64,000 nt of DNA, taken from assembly GCF_000716785.1 (NCBI RefSeq), contig NZ_JNYY01000001.1, positions 620,001 through 684,000 on the forward strand, in the 5' to 3' direction. The notes beneath the pieces were generated by a model. The model was not told the origin of the DNA. It saw only the letters and a program-made list of their open reading frames with translations, and did not search any database. Every line of letters starts with the position of its first letter. Positions within the stretch are counted from its first letter, which is position 1. This stretch comes from Amycolatopsis vancoresmycina (lineage in GTDB: Bacteria > Actinomycetota > Actinomycetes > Mycobacteriales > Pseudonocardiaceae). Positions 7,903-15,750 of this stretch are shown in pieces. A program made the position numbers and the translations under genes.

Positions 7903-8288
7903 CAGCGCGGCACGGCGCCGAAGTCCGACGGCTCCAGCAGGCCGAGCGTATGGCCGTCGACGTCCCGGAACGACGTCGCGCGGCCCCACGGCCGCACCTG
8001 CGGGTCGGCGACCTCGACCCCGGCCGCCCGCAGCGCGGCGACGTCGGCGTCGAGGTCGGTGGACTGCAGCTGGAAGTGCTGCGGTCCACCACCGGCACCG
8101 GTGACCGGCTGGTCGGTGAGGACCACGCCGGTCTTCGCGCCCTTCGGCGCGACCAGCACGAACCGGCCGCCCTCGGGCGTCCGGCGGTCGACGAGCGCTT
8201 CGAAGCCGAGCTTGCCGACGTAGAAGTCCCGCGCGCGGGCGTGGTCGGCGACCGGCAGGGTCAGGAACTGCACGTGGGTGATCGTCAT
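7902..8288 (-). CDS. VOC-family (glyoxalase/bleomycin-resistance) protein
   Basis: A 128-residue protein with two beta-alpha-beta-beta-beta modules: THVQFLTLPVADHARARDFY, GFEALVDRR, then FQLQSTDLDADVAALRAAGV and FRDVDGHTLGLLEP. The fold binds a metal and acts as dioxygenase, isomerase or drug-binding protein. It is the first gene of the overlapping VOC-ArsR-SRPBCC-TetR operon, 14 bases after the ArsR-type operator. The substrate is unknown. Confidence 0.85.
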   Translation of the reverse strand: MTITHVQFLTLPVADHARARDFYVGKLGFEALVDRRTPEGGRFVLVAPKGAKTGVVLTDQPVTGAGGGPQHFQLQSTDLDADVAALRAAGVEVADPQVRPWGRATSFRDVDGHTLGLLEPSDFGAVPR

Positions 8289-8301
8289 GCCGCCGACATT
8301 A

Positions 8302-8319
8302 CGTAGGAAATCTCCTACG
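8302..8319. promoter_or_regulatory. Inverted-repeat operator before the VOC-ArsR operon
   Basis: CGTAGGA (8302-8308) and TCCTACG (8313-8319) form a perfect 7-4-7 inverted repeat, upstream of the VOC start. It also contains the TAG stop codon of the FAD monooxygenase gene (8315-8317). The size fits an ArsR dimer, and its position over the operon promoter fits repression. Confidence 0.6.
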
Positions 8320-9820
8320 CGTCAACCGGGTCGCCGAACCAGCGTTCGAGGGCGGCCCGCAGGGCTTTGCGGTCCGCGTCGTCCGGTGCGGCCGAGCCGG
8401 TCGCCCAGGCCACGTACCCGTCCGGCCGGATCAGCAGCGCGGTCACGCCCTCCTGCGCCGTGCCGGGGACGAGGTCGACCCGGTCGCTCCAGCCACGCAG
8501 TTCGTCGCCGAGCGAGCCGGTGGAGTCCACCAGCAGCGGCCGGGCCGTGCGGGTCAGCTCGGCCGGCACGACGTCGGGGGTCCAGCGGCCGTCCAGCGGG
8601 TGGCCGGTGGCCGCCTCGTACCGGACGTCGGCGCCGGACATGAGGTCCGCGATGTGCTGCACCGTCCCGGGCAGCTGCAGCAGCTCGCCGAACAGCTCGC
8701 GCAGCGCGGTGACGTCCCGGCCCGGCGCGACCAGCACGGCTTGCGCCTGGGTGTGCATGACGACGCGCTCGGCGACCGGACGGCGTTCGCGCTCGTAGGT
8801 GTCGAGCAGGCCCGCGGGCGCCCAGCCGTGCAGGGTGGCGGCGAGCTTCCAGCCGAGGCCGGCGGCGTCCTGCAGGCCCAGGTTCAGCCCGGGACCGCCG
8901 ATCGCCGAGTGGACGTGGGCGGCGTCGCCGACCAGCAGCACGCGGCCTTCGCGGAACTTGGCGGCCAGGCGTGTGTTGCGCCCGCGCAGCCGTCGCAGCA
9001 GGTGCGGTCCGTCGCCGGACGGCGGCTCGACCGGCAGGGCGAACCCGAGGACCCGCTCGATGCTCGCGCGCAGGTCGTCGAGGGTCATCGGCGGCTCGTC
9101 GCCGGGTTCTTCGCCGTCGGCCTGTTCCATGGTGCTGAGCAGCGTGCCGGCCGGGAAGGGCGCGTAGACGAAGAGGCCCGTTTCGGTGCGGTAGTGGAAG
9201 AACGGCGGGATGACGCCGTGGCCGGGGACGCGCAGGCCGCCGGACCCGGGGTCGGCGAACTCCGCGGGCACGGTGGCGTTCGCGGAGATGGAGATCGTGC
9301 GGTCTTCGGTGACGCCGGGGAAGTCGATGCCGGCGAGTTTGCGGGTGACGCTGCGGCCGCCGTCGGCGCCGACGTGGTAGCGGGTCCGCAGCCGGTAGGG
9401 CCCGTCGGGGCCGGCGACTTCGAGGGTGACCGCGTCGGCGTCCTGGGTCAGGCCGGTGAGTTCGTGGCCGCGGCGGACCTCGACGCCGAGTTCGGCCGCG
9501 CGTTCGTTGAGCATCGCCTCGACCCGCCGCTGTGGCACGCCGAGGATGTGCAGCGGGTTCGGGTCGGTGAGGGTGAGGTCGAGCCGCATCCCGCCGAAGA
9601 CGAACGCCGGCACCGGCGGGCCGATCGGGCCGGCCAGCCGCTCGTGCAGGCCGCGGCGGTCGAGGAGGCGCACGACCTGGCCGACGAGGCCGTTGGCGCG
9701 GTTTTCGGTGGTCGGCTCGGGCAGCCGTTCCAGGACCAGCGGGCGGATCCCGGCGAGGGCGAGTTCGCAGGCGAGCATGAGGCCGTTGGGGCCGGCGCCG
9801 GCGATGACGACGTCTTCCAT
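8315..9820 (-). CDS. FAD-dependent aromatic monooxygenase (PHBH/RdmE type)
   Basis: A 501-residue group A flavin monooxygenase, started at ATG 9820 behind an AAGGAG site. The FAD-binding GxGxxG is GAGPNGLMLA at residues 6-15, the DG motif is GADGGRSVTRK, and the second FAD motif is VLLVGDAAHVHSAIGGPGLN; a thioredoxin-like C-terminal extension (LIRPDGYVAW) is typical of PgaE/RdmE enzymes that hydroxylate polyketides or phenols using NADPH and O2. A TetR gene lies 81 bases upstream on the same strand and probably regulates it. No biosynthetic cluster surrounds it, so a detoxifying role is as likely. Confidence 0.9.
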   Translation of the reverse strand: MEDVVIAGAGPNGLMLACELALAGIRPLVLERLPEPTTENRANGLVGQVVRLLDRRGLHERLAGPIGPPVPAFVFGGMRLDLTLTDPNPLHILGVPQRRVEAMLNERAAELGVEVRRGHELTGLTQDADAVTLEVAGPDGPYRLRTRYHVGADGGRSVTRKLAGIDFPGVTEDRTISISANATVPAEFADPGSGGLRVPGHGVIPPFFHYRTETGLFVYAPFPAGTLLSTMEQADGEEPGDEPPMTLDDLRASIERVLGFALPVEPPSGDGPHLLRRLRGRNTRLAAKFREGRVLLVGDAAHVHSAIGGPGLNLGLQDAAGLGWKLAATLHGWAPAGLLDTYERERRPVAERVVMHTQAQAVLVAPGRDVTALRELFGELLQLPGTVQHIADLMSGADVRYEAATGHPLDGRWTPDVVPAELTRTARPLLVDSTGSLGDELRGWSDRVDLVPGTAQEGVTALLIRPDGYVAWATGSAAPDDADRKALRAALERWFGDPVDA

Positions 9821-9901
9821 GGCGGAACTCCTTGTGGTGGCAGGGAAAATGGGCACGCCGAAGAAGCCCGGGCACCAGCGCGGGCCTGCTGCGGCGAGGG
9901 T

Positions 9902-10525
9902 CTAGCGCGGGGCGGGCAGGCCGGCGGCGAGCCGGCCGAACACGTCCCGCAGGATGCTTTCCAGCGACTGCGACGGCTCGGCGCCGAGCCACTGCTGGGT
10001 GACGACGTTGAGCGCGGCCCCGACGACACCGGCGACGAGCCGCGGGTAGACGTCCCGGCCGGCATCGGTGCCGGTGCGTTCCGCGACGACGAGCTCGAGC
10101 TCGGCCCTGACGGCCAAACCCGCCTTCTGGAACTCGCCCTGCAGCGCGGGTTCGGCGATCATCAGCCGCAACCCGGCCACCCACGCCTGATCGGACACCT
10201 GCTTCTCGGGCATCGGCTCGCCGAGCGCGAACCCCTCGAGCGCGGCCTGGGTGATGGCTTCCCAGATCGGTTCCCCGGCCGGCCGTTCACGCAACGCGGC
10301 GGCGATCGCCCGGGCCCGGTCGTGCTCGCGGGCGACGATGGCTTCGCCCTTGCTGCCGAAGTAGTTGCTGAAGGTCCGGGTGGACACCCCGGCTTCGGCC
10401 GCGATGTCCTCGATCCGGACGTTGTCGAACCCGCGCTCGACGGTGAGCCGGATCGCCGCCCAGCTCAGCGCGATGCGCGTTTCGCGCTTCTTGCGCTCCC
10501 GAAGGCCGGCGCGGTCGCTGTCCAT
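9902..10525 (-). CDS. TetR-family transcriptional regulator
   Basis: A 207-residue regulator started at ATG 10525. The helix-turn-helix is RIALSWAAIRLTVERGFDNV, then IAAEAGVSTRTFSNYFGSKG; the long C-terminal domain binds an unknown ligand. A perfect inverted repeat AACTTTGC-N7-GCAAAGTT lies 15 bases before its start, so it probably represses itself. The FAD monooxygenase downstream on the same strand is the natural co-regulated gene. Confidence 0.88.
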   Translation of the reverse strand: MDSDRAGLRERKKRETRIALSWAAIRLTVERGFDNVRIEDIAAEAGVSTRTFSNYFGSKGEAIVAREHDRARAIAAALRERPAGEPIWEAITQAALEGFALGEPMPEKQVSDQAWVAGLRLMIAEPALQGEFQKAGLAVRAELELVVAERTGTDAGRDVYPRLVAGVVGAALNVVTQQWLGAEPSQSLESILRDVFGRLAAGLPAPR

Positions 10526-10540
10526 GACCTCACCGTACCG

Positions 10541-10576
10541 AACTTTGCCGAATCTGCAAAGTTGCCTAGTCGGCAA
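10541..10576. promoter_or_regulatory. TetR operator region with two overlapping inverted repeats
   Basis: AACTTTGC (10541-10548) and GCAAAGTT (10556-10563) are a perfect 8-7-8 inverted repeat just upstream of the TetR start. A second repeat, TTGCC (10562-10566) with GGCAA (10572-10576), overlaps its edge and includes the end of the neighbouring small gene. The local AT content is higher than the surroundings, as expected for a promoter. Confidence 0.6.
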
Positions 10577-10883
10577 GTTTGGTGGCGGGTGCGCCGCGGA
10601 GGAAGGCCGCGTAGCCGGCAGCTGCGTCGCCGTCGACGACGGGCTGGGCGCTGCTGTAGCGGCCGTCGGTGCGGTCGCGTTTCGGGCCGGACAGCCAGAA
10701 CTCGTCGCCGGTGTCCACGTCGACGAAGTTGGCGTCGTACAGCCCCGGCCACCGGCGCAGTTCGCGGCCGTGGACGTACGCGGTCCGCCACGTCTTGGAG
10801 AACCGCACCCAGGCGATCCACGACGGACCCCGGTCGGTGTCGTAGCCCGTCTTGAGCTGGAGGTACATGATCCGGCGCGGCAT
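10566..10883 (-). CDS. Conserved actinobacterial hypothetical protein
   Basis: A 105-residue protein (MYLQLKTGYDTDRGPSWIAW, then VRFSKTWRTAYVHGREL and DVDTGDEFWLSGPKRDRTD). I recall it as a small protein widespread in actinomycetes, sometimes mislabelled as a DXP synthase; it has none of that enzyme's motifs and is far too short. The start may be ATG 10883 or the internal ATG at 10868. No signal peptide or membrane segment is visible. The function is not known to me. Confidence 0.65.
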   Translation of the reverse strand: MPRRIMYLQLKTGYDTDRGPSWIAWVRFSKTWRTAYVHGRELRRWPGLYDANFVDVDTGDEFWLSGPKRDRTDGRYSSAQPVVDGDAAAGYAAFLRGAPATKLAD

Positions 10884-10990
10884 GCCCCGAGAGTAAAGAC
10901 CCAGCTCGCCGCGCGCGCCCGATTTTTCCGGCGGTTCGTCACCGACCGGACGAGAACCGCGTCATCGATCGCCGAAACCGTCGACGCGCG

Positions 10991-11006
10991 TCACACTGTT
11001 GTGTGA
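10991..11006. promoter_or_regulatory. Perfect inverted repeat upstream of the MFS transporter
   Basis: TCACAC (10991-10996), four bases, GTGTGA (11001-11006). It lies 25 bases before the transporter ATG and next to its ribosome binding site, so it is either an operator or a translation-affecting hairpin. No regulator gene is adjacent. Confidence 0.45.
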
Positions 11007-11031
11007 CATCGGTCACCGGAGGTGTTGCGAG

Positions 11032-12369
11032 ATGGTTCTGGGCGACAACGGCGTCACTCACAAGGTGGCGCCCGACAGCAGAGTGCAAGTACGGCGGGCG
11101 GCGCTGGCGAGCGCCATCGGCACGACCATCGAGTGGTACGACTTCTTCCTCTACAACACCGCGGCGGCGCTGGTCTTCCCGCACCTGTTCTTCCCCGCGT
11201 CGAGCGCGTACGCGGGAGCCATGCAGTCGTTCGCCACCTACGCGGTCGGGTTCGCCGCGCGACCGGTCGGGGCGGCCGTCTTCGGGCACTGGGGCGACCG
11301 GATCGGGCGGAAGGCGACGCTGATCGTCACGCTGCTGCTGATGGGCATCTCCTCCGGGGTGGTCGGGATGCTGCCCGGGACGTCGGCGATCGGGATCGCC
11401 GCCCCGCTGATCCTGGTGCTGCTGCGGCTGGTGCAGGGCATCGCCATCGGCGGTGAGTGGAGCGGCTCGGTGCTGCTCGCGATGGAGTGGGGTGACCAGC
11501 GCAAACGCGGGCTGCTCGGCAGTTTCGCGCAGATCGGCGTCCCGGTCGGGCTGGTGCTGGGCACCGGCGGGATGACGCTGCTGTCGGCGACCCTGTCCCC
11601 CGACGCGTTCGACTCCTGGGGCTGGCGGATCCCGTTCCTGCTCAGCCTGGTGCTGGTCGCGGTCGGCCTGGTGATCCGGCTGAAGATCCTCGAGACGCCG
11701 ATGTTCGCGAAGCTCGTCGAGAACCGGCAGACCGCCCGCACCCCGGTGCTCGACGCGATCCGGCACCACTGGCGGGAAATCCTGCTCTCGGCCGGCGTCC
11801 GGTTCAGCGAGCAGATGCCGTTCTACCTGTTCACCAGCTACGTGCTGATCTACGTCGTGTCGCGGCACGAGTTCAGCAAGACCTTCGTGCTCAACGCGGT
11901 CCTCGTCGGCGCCGCGTGCGAACTGGCGCTGATCCCGCTGTTCTCGTCGCTGTCGGACACCTTCGGCCGCAAGCGGGTCTACCTGTGCGGGGCGGTGCTG
12001 ACGGGGCTGATCGCGTTCCCGTACTTCACGATCCTGGCGCACGGCAGCCACGCGCTGGTGTTCGTCGCGGTCGTCGTGTCGTTCGTCCCGCACGCGCTGC
12101 AGTACGGGCCGCAGGCGGCGCTGATCGGCGAGAGCTTCCCGACGCACCTGCGCTACGGCGGCGCCGGGCTCGGCTACCAGCTGGCGTCGGTGTTCGCGGG
12201 CGGGCCGGCGCCGCTGCTGGCGACGTGGCTGCTGCACACGACCGGGACGCCGTACGCGATCTCCGGTTACATCATCCTGTCGGCGGTGGTCACCGTGCTG
12301 TGCGTGATCTTCCTGAAGGACCGCTCGAAGGCCGACATCGACGACGTGACCGTCTACCAGCGCACCTGA
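11032..12369 (+). CDS. MFS transporter, metabolite:H+ symporter (MHS) type
   Basis: A 445-residue membrane protein with about twelve hydrophobic segments, started at ATG 11032 behind GGAGGTG (11018-11024); an upstream ATG at 10999 lacks a site and adds non-family residues. The motif GHWGDRIGRKATL is the major-facilitator loop 2-3 signature, and the opening ASAIGTTIEWYDFFLYNTAA with LRLVQGIAIGGEWSG is characteristic of the MHS subgroup (ShiA, ProP, citrate and dicarboxylate symporters). It imports a small organic acid or osmolyte with protons across the inner membrane. Its 3' end faces the SPFH gene across a 69-bp palindromic element. Confidence 0.9.
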   Translation: MVLGDNGVTHKVAPDSRVQVRRAALASAIGTTIEWYDFFLYNTAAALVFPHLFFPASSAYAGAMQSFATYAVGFAARPVGAAVFGHWGDRIGRKATLIVTLLLMGISSGVVGMLPGTSAIGIAAPLILVLLRLVQGIAIGGEWSGSVLLAMEWGDQRKRGLLGSFAQIGVPVGLVLGTGGMTLLSATLSPDAFDSWGWRIPFLLSLVLVAVGLVIRLKILETPMFAKLVENRQTARTPVLDAIRHHWREILLSAGVRFSEQMPFYLFTSYVLIYVVSRHEFSKTFVLNAVLVGAACELALIPLFSSLSDTFGRKRVYLCGAVLTGLIAFPYFTILAHGSHALVFVAVVVSFVPHALQYGPQAALIGESFPTHLRYGGAGLGYQLASVFAGGPAPLLATWLLHTTGTPYAISGYIILSAVVTVLCVIFLKDRSKADIDDVTVYQRT

Positions 12370-12379
12370 CCACCCGAGC

Positions 12380-12448
12380 CTGCCGCGGCAGTCGTGAGTG
12401 AGAAACAGGGTTAGAACACTGTTTCTCACTCACGACGAGCTGCGGCAG
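12380..12448. repeat. 69-bp palindromic intergenic element, copy A (also likely bidirectional terminator)
   Basis: Arms 12391-12412 and 12415-12436 pair over 22 bases with one mismatch around the centre GTTAGAAC. An outer stem CTGCCGC (12380-12386) pairs with GCGGCAG (12442-12448). The element has the same 69-bp length and plan as the copy at 52891-52959 and shares core and right flank with the copy at 21280. It sits between two convergent stops (12369 and 12454), where a terminator is expected, but has no T tract. Confidence 0.8.
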
Positions 12449-12453
12449 ATTGC

Positions 12454-13863
12454 TCAGCGGCGGGGGCCGCCGAACGGGGGCTGCTGCGGGAACGGTCCGC
12501 TGCCCGGGTTCTGCTGCTGCGGGCCGCCGAACTGGCCCGGCGGCGGGGCCTGCGGCGGCGGGCCCTGGTACTGGCCGCCCGGAGGCGGGCCGGCCGGGGG
12601 CTGCGGCTGCGGCAGCGCGGGCTGGCCGCTCTTCGGGGTCGACGGCTGCTGCGGCGGCGGCACGGCTTCCGTGCCGCGGTCCTCGTCCGCCTCCGGCTCG
12701 GCCTGCTGGGCCGGGCGCGGGATCGAGGGCCGCGCGGGCGGCGACGAGGGCGCCCCGATCGCCGGGACCTCCTTGCGCGCCACCGCTTCCGCGGCCGCGA
12801 CGGCCTCGGCGACCTTCGGGTCGCTCTTGGTTTCGAACCAGCTGGAGACCTCGTCGTCTTCGAGGTCGGGCTTGTCCGGGACGTCGTCGTCCTTCGGCGG
12901 CTCGTAGCGGAACACGCCGTCGTCGCCGGGGGCGCCGAGCGCGCGGGCGAAGCCTTCGAGGGCCTTGCCGTAGTCGCTGGGGATCATCCAGACCTTGTTG
13001 GCGTCGCCCTGGGCCATCTGCGGCAGCGTCTGCAGGTACTGGTAGGCCAGCACCTCCGGGGTCGGGCGGCCGGCCTTGATCGCGGCGAACACCTTCTCGA
13101 TCGCCTTCGCCTGGCCCTGCGCCTGCAGGTAGCGCGCGGCCCGCTCACCCTGGGCCCGCAGGATGCGGGACTGCCGCTCGGCTTCGGCGGCGAGGATGGT
13201 GGCCTGGCGGGCACCTTCGGCCGAGAGGATCTGGCTCTGCTTCTGGCCTTCCGCGGTCTTGATCGCCGACTCCCGCTGGCCTTCCGCGGTGAGGATCATC
13301 GCGCGCTTCTCGCGGTCGGCGCGCATCTGCTTCTCCATCGAGTCCTGGATGGACGGCGGCGGGTCGATCGCCTTCAGCTCGACGCGGGCCACGCGGATGC
13401 CCCAGCGGCCGGTGGCTTCGTCGAGCACGCCACGCAGCTGGCTGTTGATGGAGTCGCGGGAGGTCAGGGTCTGCTCGAGGCTCATGCCACCGACCACGTT
13501 GCGCAGCGTGGTGGTGGTCAGCTGCTCGACACCGACGATGTAGTTGGAGATCTCGTACACCGCGGCGCGCGAATCGGTCACCTGGAAGTACACGACCGTG
13601 TCGATCGACACCGTCAGGTTGTCTTCGGTGATCACCGGCTGCGGCGGGAACGAGACGACCTGCTCGCGCAGGTCGATCCGGGCGCGCACCTTGTCCAGGA
13701 ACGGCACGAGGATGTTGAGGCCGGGCGAGGCGACCGTGCGGAACCGGCCGAGCCGCTCGATCACGGCCGACTGCGCCTGCGGGACCACCATGACCGCCTT
13801 GGCTATCGTGATGATCACGAGCAAGGCCAGCGCGATGACCAGGCCGATCACAAATCCGGTCAA
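12454..13863 (-). CDS. SPFH/Band 7 (stomatin-like) membrane protein with Pro/Gln-rich tail
   Basis: A 469-residue protein. A TTG at 13863 is the best start (AGGGG upstream); it gives an N-terminal membrane segment (FVIGLVIALALLVIITIAKA). The PHB domain follows at about residues 28-200 (VVPQAQSAVIERLGRF, then VRARIDLREQVVSFPPQPV), next an Ala/Glu/Gln-rich coiled coil (EGQKQSQILSAEGARQA) and a Pro/Gln-rich C-terminal 110 residues not found in most family members. Stomatin/paraslipin proteins oligomerise in ordered membrane patches and pair with NfeD partners. Here the nfeD-like gene lies two genes upstream on the same strand, so this is one SPFH-NfeD operon. Confidence 0.9.
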   Translation of the reverse strand: MTGFVIGLVIALALLVIITIAKAVMVVPQAQSAVIERLGRFRTVASPGLNILVPFLDKVRARIDLREQVVSFPPQPVITEDNLTVSIDTVVYFQVTDSRAAVYEISNYIVGVEQLTTTTLRNVVGGMSLEQTLTSRDSINSQLRGVLDEATGRWGIRVARVELKAIDPPPSIQDSMEKQMRADREKRAMILTAEGQRESAIKTAEGQKQSQILSAEGARQATILAAEAERQSRILRAQGERAARYLQAQGQAKAIEKVFAAIKAGRPTPEVLAYQYLQTLPQMAQGDANKVWMIPSDYGKALEGFARALGAPGDDGVFRYEPPKDDDVPDKPDLEDDEVSSWFETKSDPKVAEAVAAAEAVARKEVPAIGAPSSPPARPSIPRPAQQAEPEADEDRGTEAVPPPQQPSTPKSGQPALPQPQPPAGPPPGGQYQGPPPQAPPPGQFGGPQQQNPGSGPFPQQPPFGGPRR

Positions 13864-13879
13864 GAGAATTTCCCCTTAC

Positions 13880-14368
13880 CTAGTACCATTCTTGCGCGGT
13901 TGACGGCGTCTCGGGTGCCGCGGGCGGGAGCACCGCGAGCTTGAGGTCCTTCGCGGTGATGCCCCAGCGGCCGGTGGTGTCGTGCAGGACCGTCCACACT
14001 GTACGGTGCAGGTCGCCCGGCGCGGTGACGGCGCGCTCGGCCGTGGTCAGGCCGGCTTCCTGCCGCAACGCGGTCCGGGTGAGCTGCTCGATCGCGAGCG
14101 CCGGGTTCGCGATCCCGTAGGCGGCCAGCCGCGGGTCGGTCACCGCGAAGGTGACCTCGAAGCCGATGAGGACCTCCCGCCCGTCGCCGGCCTCGACCGG
14201 GCGGGGCGGGGCCGAGAGGATCTGCTCGCCGAGATCGACGCGGGCCCGGACCCGGTCGGCGAACGGGAGCACGAAGTGGCGGCCGGGGCCGAGCACGGTG
14301 CGGAACCGGCCGCCGCGTTCGATCACCGCGGCGTGGCCGTCGCCGACGATGACGAGTCCGAGGCTCAC
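13880..14368 (-). CDS. Short SPFH/Band 7 core protein without anchor or coiled coil
   Basis: A 162-residue protein from GTG 14368, which overlaps the stop of the NfeD gene. Its sequence parallels the PHB core of the larger neighbour: GDGHAAVIERGGRFRTVLGP, then VRARVDLGEQILSAPPRPVE and TGRWGITAKDLKL correspond to QAQSAVIERLGRFRTVASP, VRARIDLREQVV and TGRWGIRVARVELK. It lacks the coiled coil and tail, and its N-terminus (SLGLVIVG) is too short for a clear membrane anchor. It looks like a diverged, shortened duplicate, co-translated between NfeD and full-length SPFH. Confidence 0.75.
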   Translation of the reverse strand: MSLGLVIVGDGHAAVIERGGRFRTVLGPGRHFVLPFADRVRARVDLGEQILSAPPRPVEAGDGREVLIGFEVTFAVTDPRLAAYGIANPALAIEQLTRTALRQEAGLTTAERAVTAPGDLHRTVWTVLHDTTGRWGITAKDLKLAVLPPAAPETPSTAQEWY

Positions 14369-14799
14369 GGCTCGGCCGACACGACGGCGGTGGCGCCGGA
14401 GATCTCGACGACGGTGACCGAGGTGCCCGGCTGGATGGGCGGGAGGTGGTCCCCCATGCTGCGGGCCGACCAGACGTCGCCGCCCAGTTTCACCCGGCCC
14501 GCCTCGGCGTCCACTGTGGACACGACGACGGCGCGGGCGCCGATCAGCGCGTCGATGCCGGTGTGGTGGGCCGGCCCGGACAGCAGGCGCCGCTTGAGGG
14601 TGGGCCGGACCAGCAGGAGCATGCCGACCGAGGCGACCGCGAACACGGCGACGTCGATGAGCAGGTTCCCGGTGAGCACTTCGGCACCCGCGCCGAACAG
14701 CGCGGCGACGCCCAGCATGATCAGCACGAAGTCGCCGGAGACGACTTCGGCGATCATCAGGGCGATGCCGACGATCAACCAGACCAGTGCCCAAGCCAT
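14365..14799 (-). CDS. NfeD-family membrane protein
   Basis: A 144-residue protein from ATG 14799. The N-terminal 65 residues form three to four membrane segments (WALVWLIVGIALMIAEVVSG, then FVLIMLGVAALFGAGAEVL). The C-terminal part (LIGARAVVVSTVDAEAGRVK, then VWSARSMGDHLPPIQPGTSV) is the NfeD OB-fold. This is the short NfeD1b type without the ClpP-like protease. NfeD proteins act with stomatin-type SPFH proteins, and the two SPFH genes follow directly in the same operon. Confidence 0.88.
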   Translation of the reverse strand: MAWALVWLIVGIALMIAEVVSGDFVLIMLGVAALFGAGAEVLTGNLLIDVAVFAVASVGMLLLVRPTLKRRLLSGPAHHTGIDALIGARAVVVSTVDAEAGRVKLGGDVWSARSMGDHLPPIQPGTSVTVVEISGATAVVSAEP

Positions 14800-14820
14800 G
14801 GCTTCATGCTCTCAGATCGC

Positions 14821-14836
14821 GCCGGTTCGCACCGGC
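14821..14836. terminator. Small hairpin between DUF3097 and NfeD genes
   Basis: GCCGGT (14821-14826), TCGC loop, ACCGGC (14831-14836). It lies downstream of the DUF3097 stop on the minus strand and upstream of the NfeD start, so it may end the DUF3097 transcript. The stem is short and no T tract follows. Confidence 0.35.
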
Positions 14837-14883
14837 ACAGTGACGGGACGTGACCCACGCGTGACCTTGGACAAAACGGACAT

Positions 14884-15699
14884 TCAGCCCTCTTCCGTCG
14901 GTTCGGTGACGAAGTCGATGAGCCGTTCCACGGCCCCGATGAGCGGGGTCTCGAGGTCGCGGAAACTGCTCACCCCGCTCAGGACACGTTGCCAGCCTTC
15001 GAAAGGTTGCCCCCAGCCGAGCGCGTCGCAGATGCCCTGCTTCCACTCGGTGCCGCGGGGGATCTTCGGCCACGCCCGGATCCCGACGGCCTCGGGCCGC
15101 ACGGCTTCCCAGACGTCGATGTACGGGTGGCCGGTGACCAGCACGTTCTCGTCGTGGATGGCCTCGACCAGCCGGGACTCCTTGCTGCCGGGCACCAGGT
15201 GGTCGACCAGGACTCCCAGCCGGCGCGTGGCGCCGGTGCCGAACTCGGCGATCCGGCCGGCGAGGACGTCGACGCCGTCGAGGGGCTCGACGACGACCCC
15301 TTCGACGCGCAGGTCGTGGCCCCAGACGCGTTCGACCAGCTCGGCGTCGTGCTTGCCCTCGACCCAGATGTGGGAGTCGCGGGCGACGCGGGCCTTCAGC
15401 CCTTCGACGCGCACGGATCCGGACGCCGAGACCTGCCGGGCCGGGGCCTTCGCCGGGGCTTTGAACGGCACCAGCGTGACCGGCTTGCCCTCCAGGAGGA
15501 ACCCGGCGGGGGCGAGCGGGAAGACGCGGTGACGGCCCTTGGCGTCCTCGAGCACGACGTTGCCGTACTCGATCTTCACCACGGCGCCGCAGTAGCCGCT
15601 GGCCGGGTCCTCGACGACCAGGCCGGGTTCGGCGGGGACCTCCGGCACCTTCTTGCGGCGCGGGCCGGCGAGCACGTCGTCATAGCGTTGGGAGCGCAC
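14884..15699 (-). CDS. DUF3097 family protein
   Basis: A 271-residue protein from GTG 15699, preceded at nine bases by the -10 box TAGGTT (15708-15713), so probably leaderless. Characteristic stretches are DDVLAGPRRKKVPEVPAEPG, HIWVEGKHDAELVERVWGHD, LVDHLVPGSKESRLVE and HPYIDVWEAVRP. The WVEGKHDAELVE and LVDHL segments resemble a TOPRIM-like fold (acidic E..D), as in RNase M5-type proteins; this is my reading, not an established function. The family is widespread in actinobacteria. Cytoplasmic. Confidence 0.85.
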   Translation of the reverse strand: MRSQRYDDVLAGPRRKKVPEVPAEPGLVVEDPASGYCGAVVKIEYGNVVLEDAKGRHRVFPLAPAGFLLEGKPVTLVPFKAPAKAPARQVSASGSVRVEGLKARVARDSHIWVEGKHDAELVERVWGHDLRVEGVVVEPLDGVDVLAGRIAEFGTGATRRLGVLVDHLVPGSKESRLVEAIHDENVLVTGHPYIDVWEAVRPEAVGIRAWPKIPRGTEWKQGICDALGWGQPFEGWQRVLSGVSSFRDLETPLIGAVERLIDFVTEPTEEG

Positions 15700-15750
15700 G
15701 ACCAGGCAACCTAGTGGCCGCGGGCGCCCGGCAGCGTCATGCCACGCCGG

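Noticed and set aside
8315..9820. Aromatic-polyketide-type monooxygenase as sign of a biosynthetic gene cluster
   Set aside because: No polyketide synthase, cyclase or glycosyltransferase is near; the TetR neighbour suits a stand-alone detoxification unit.
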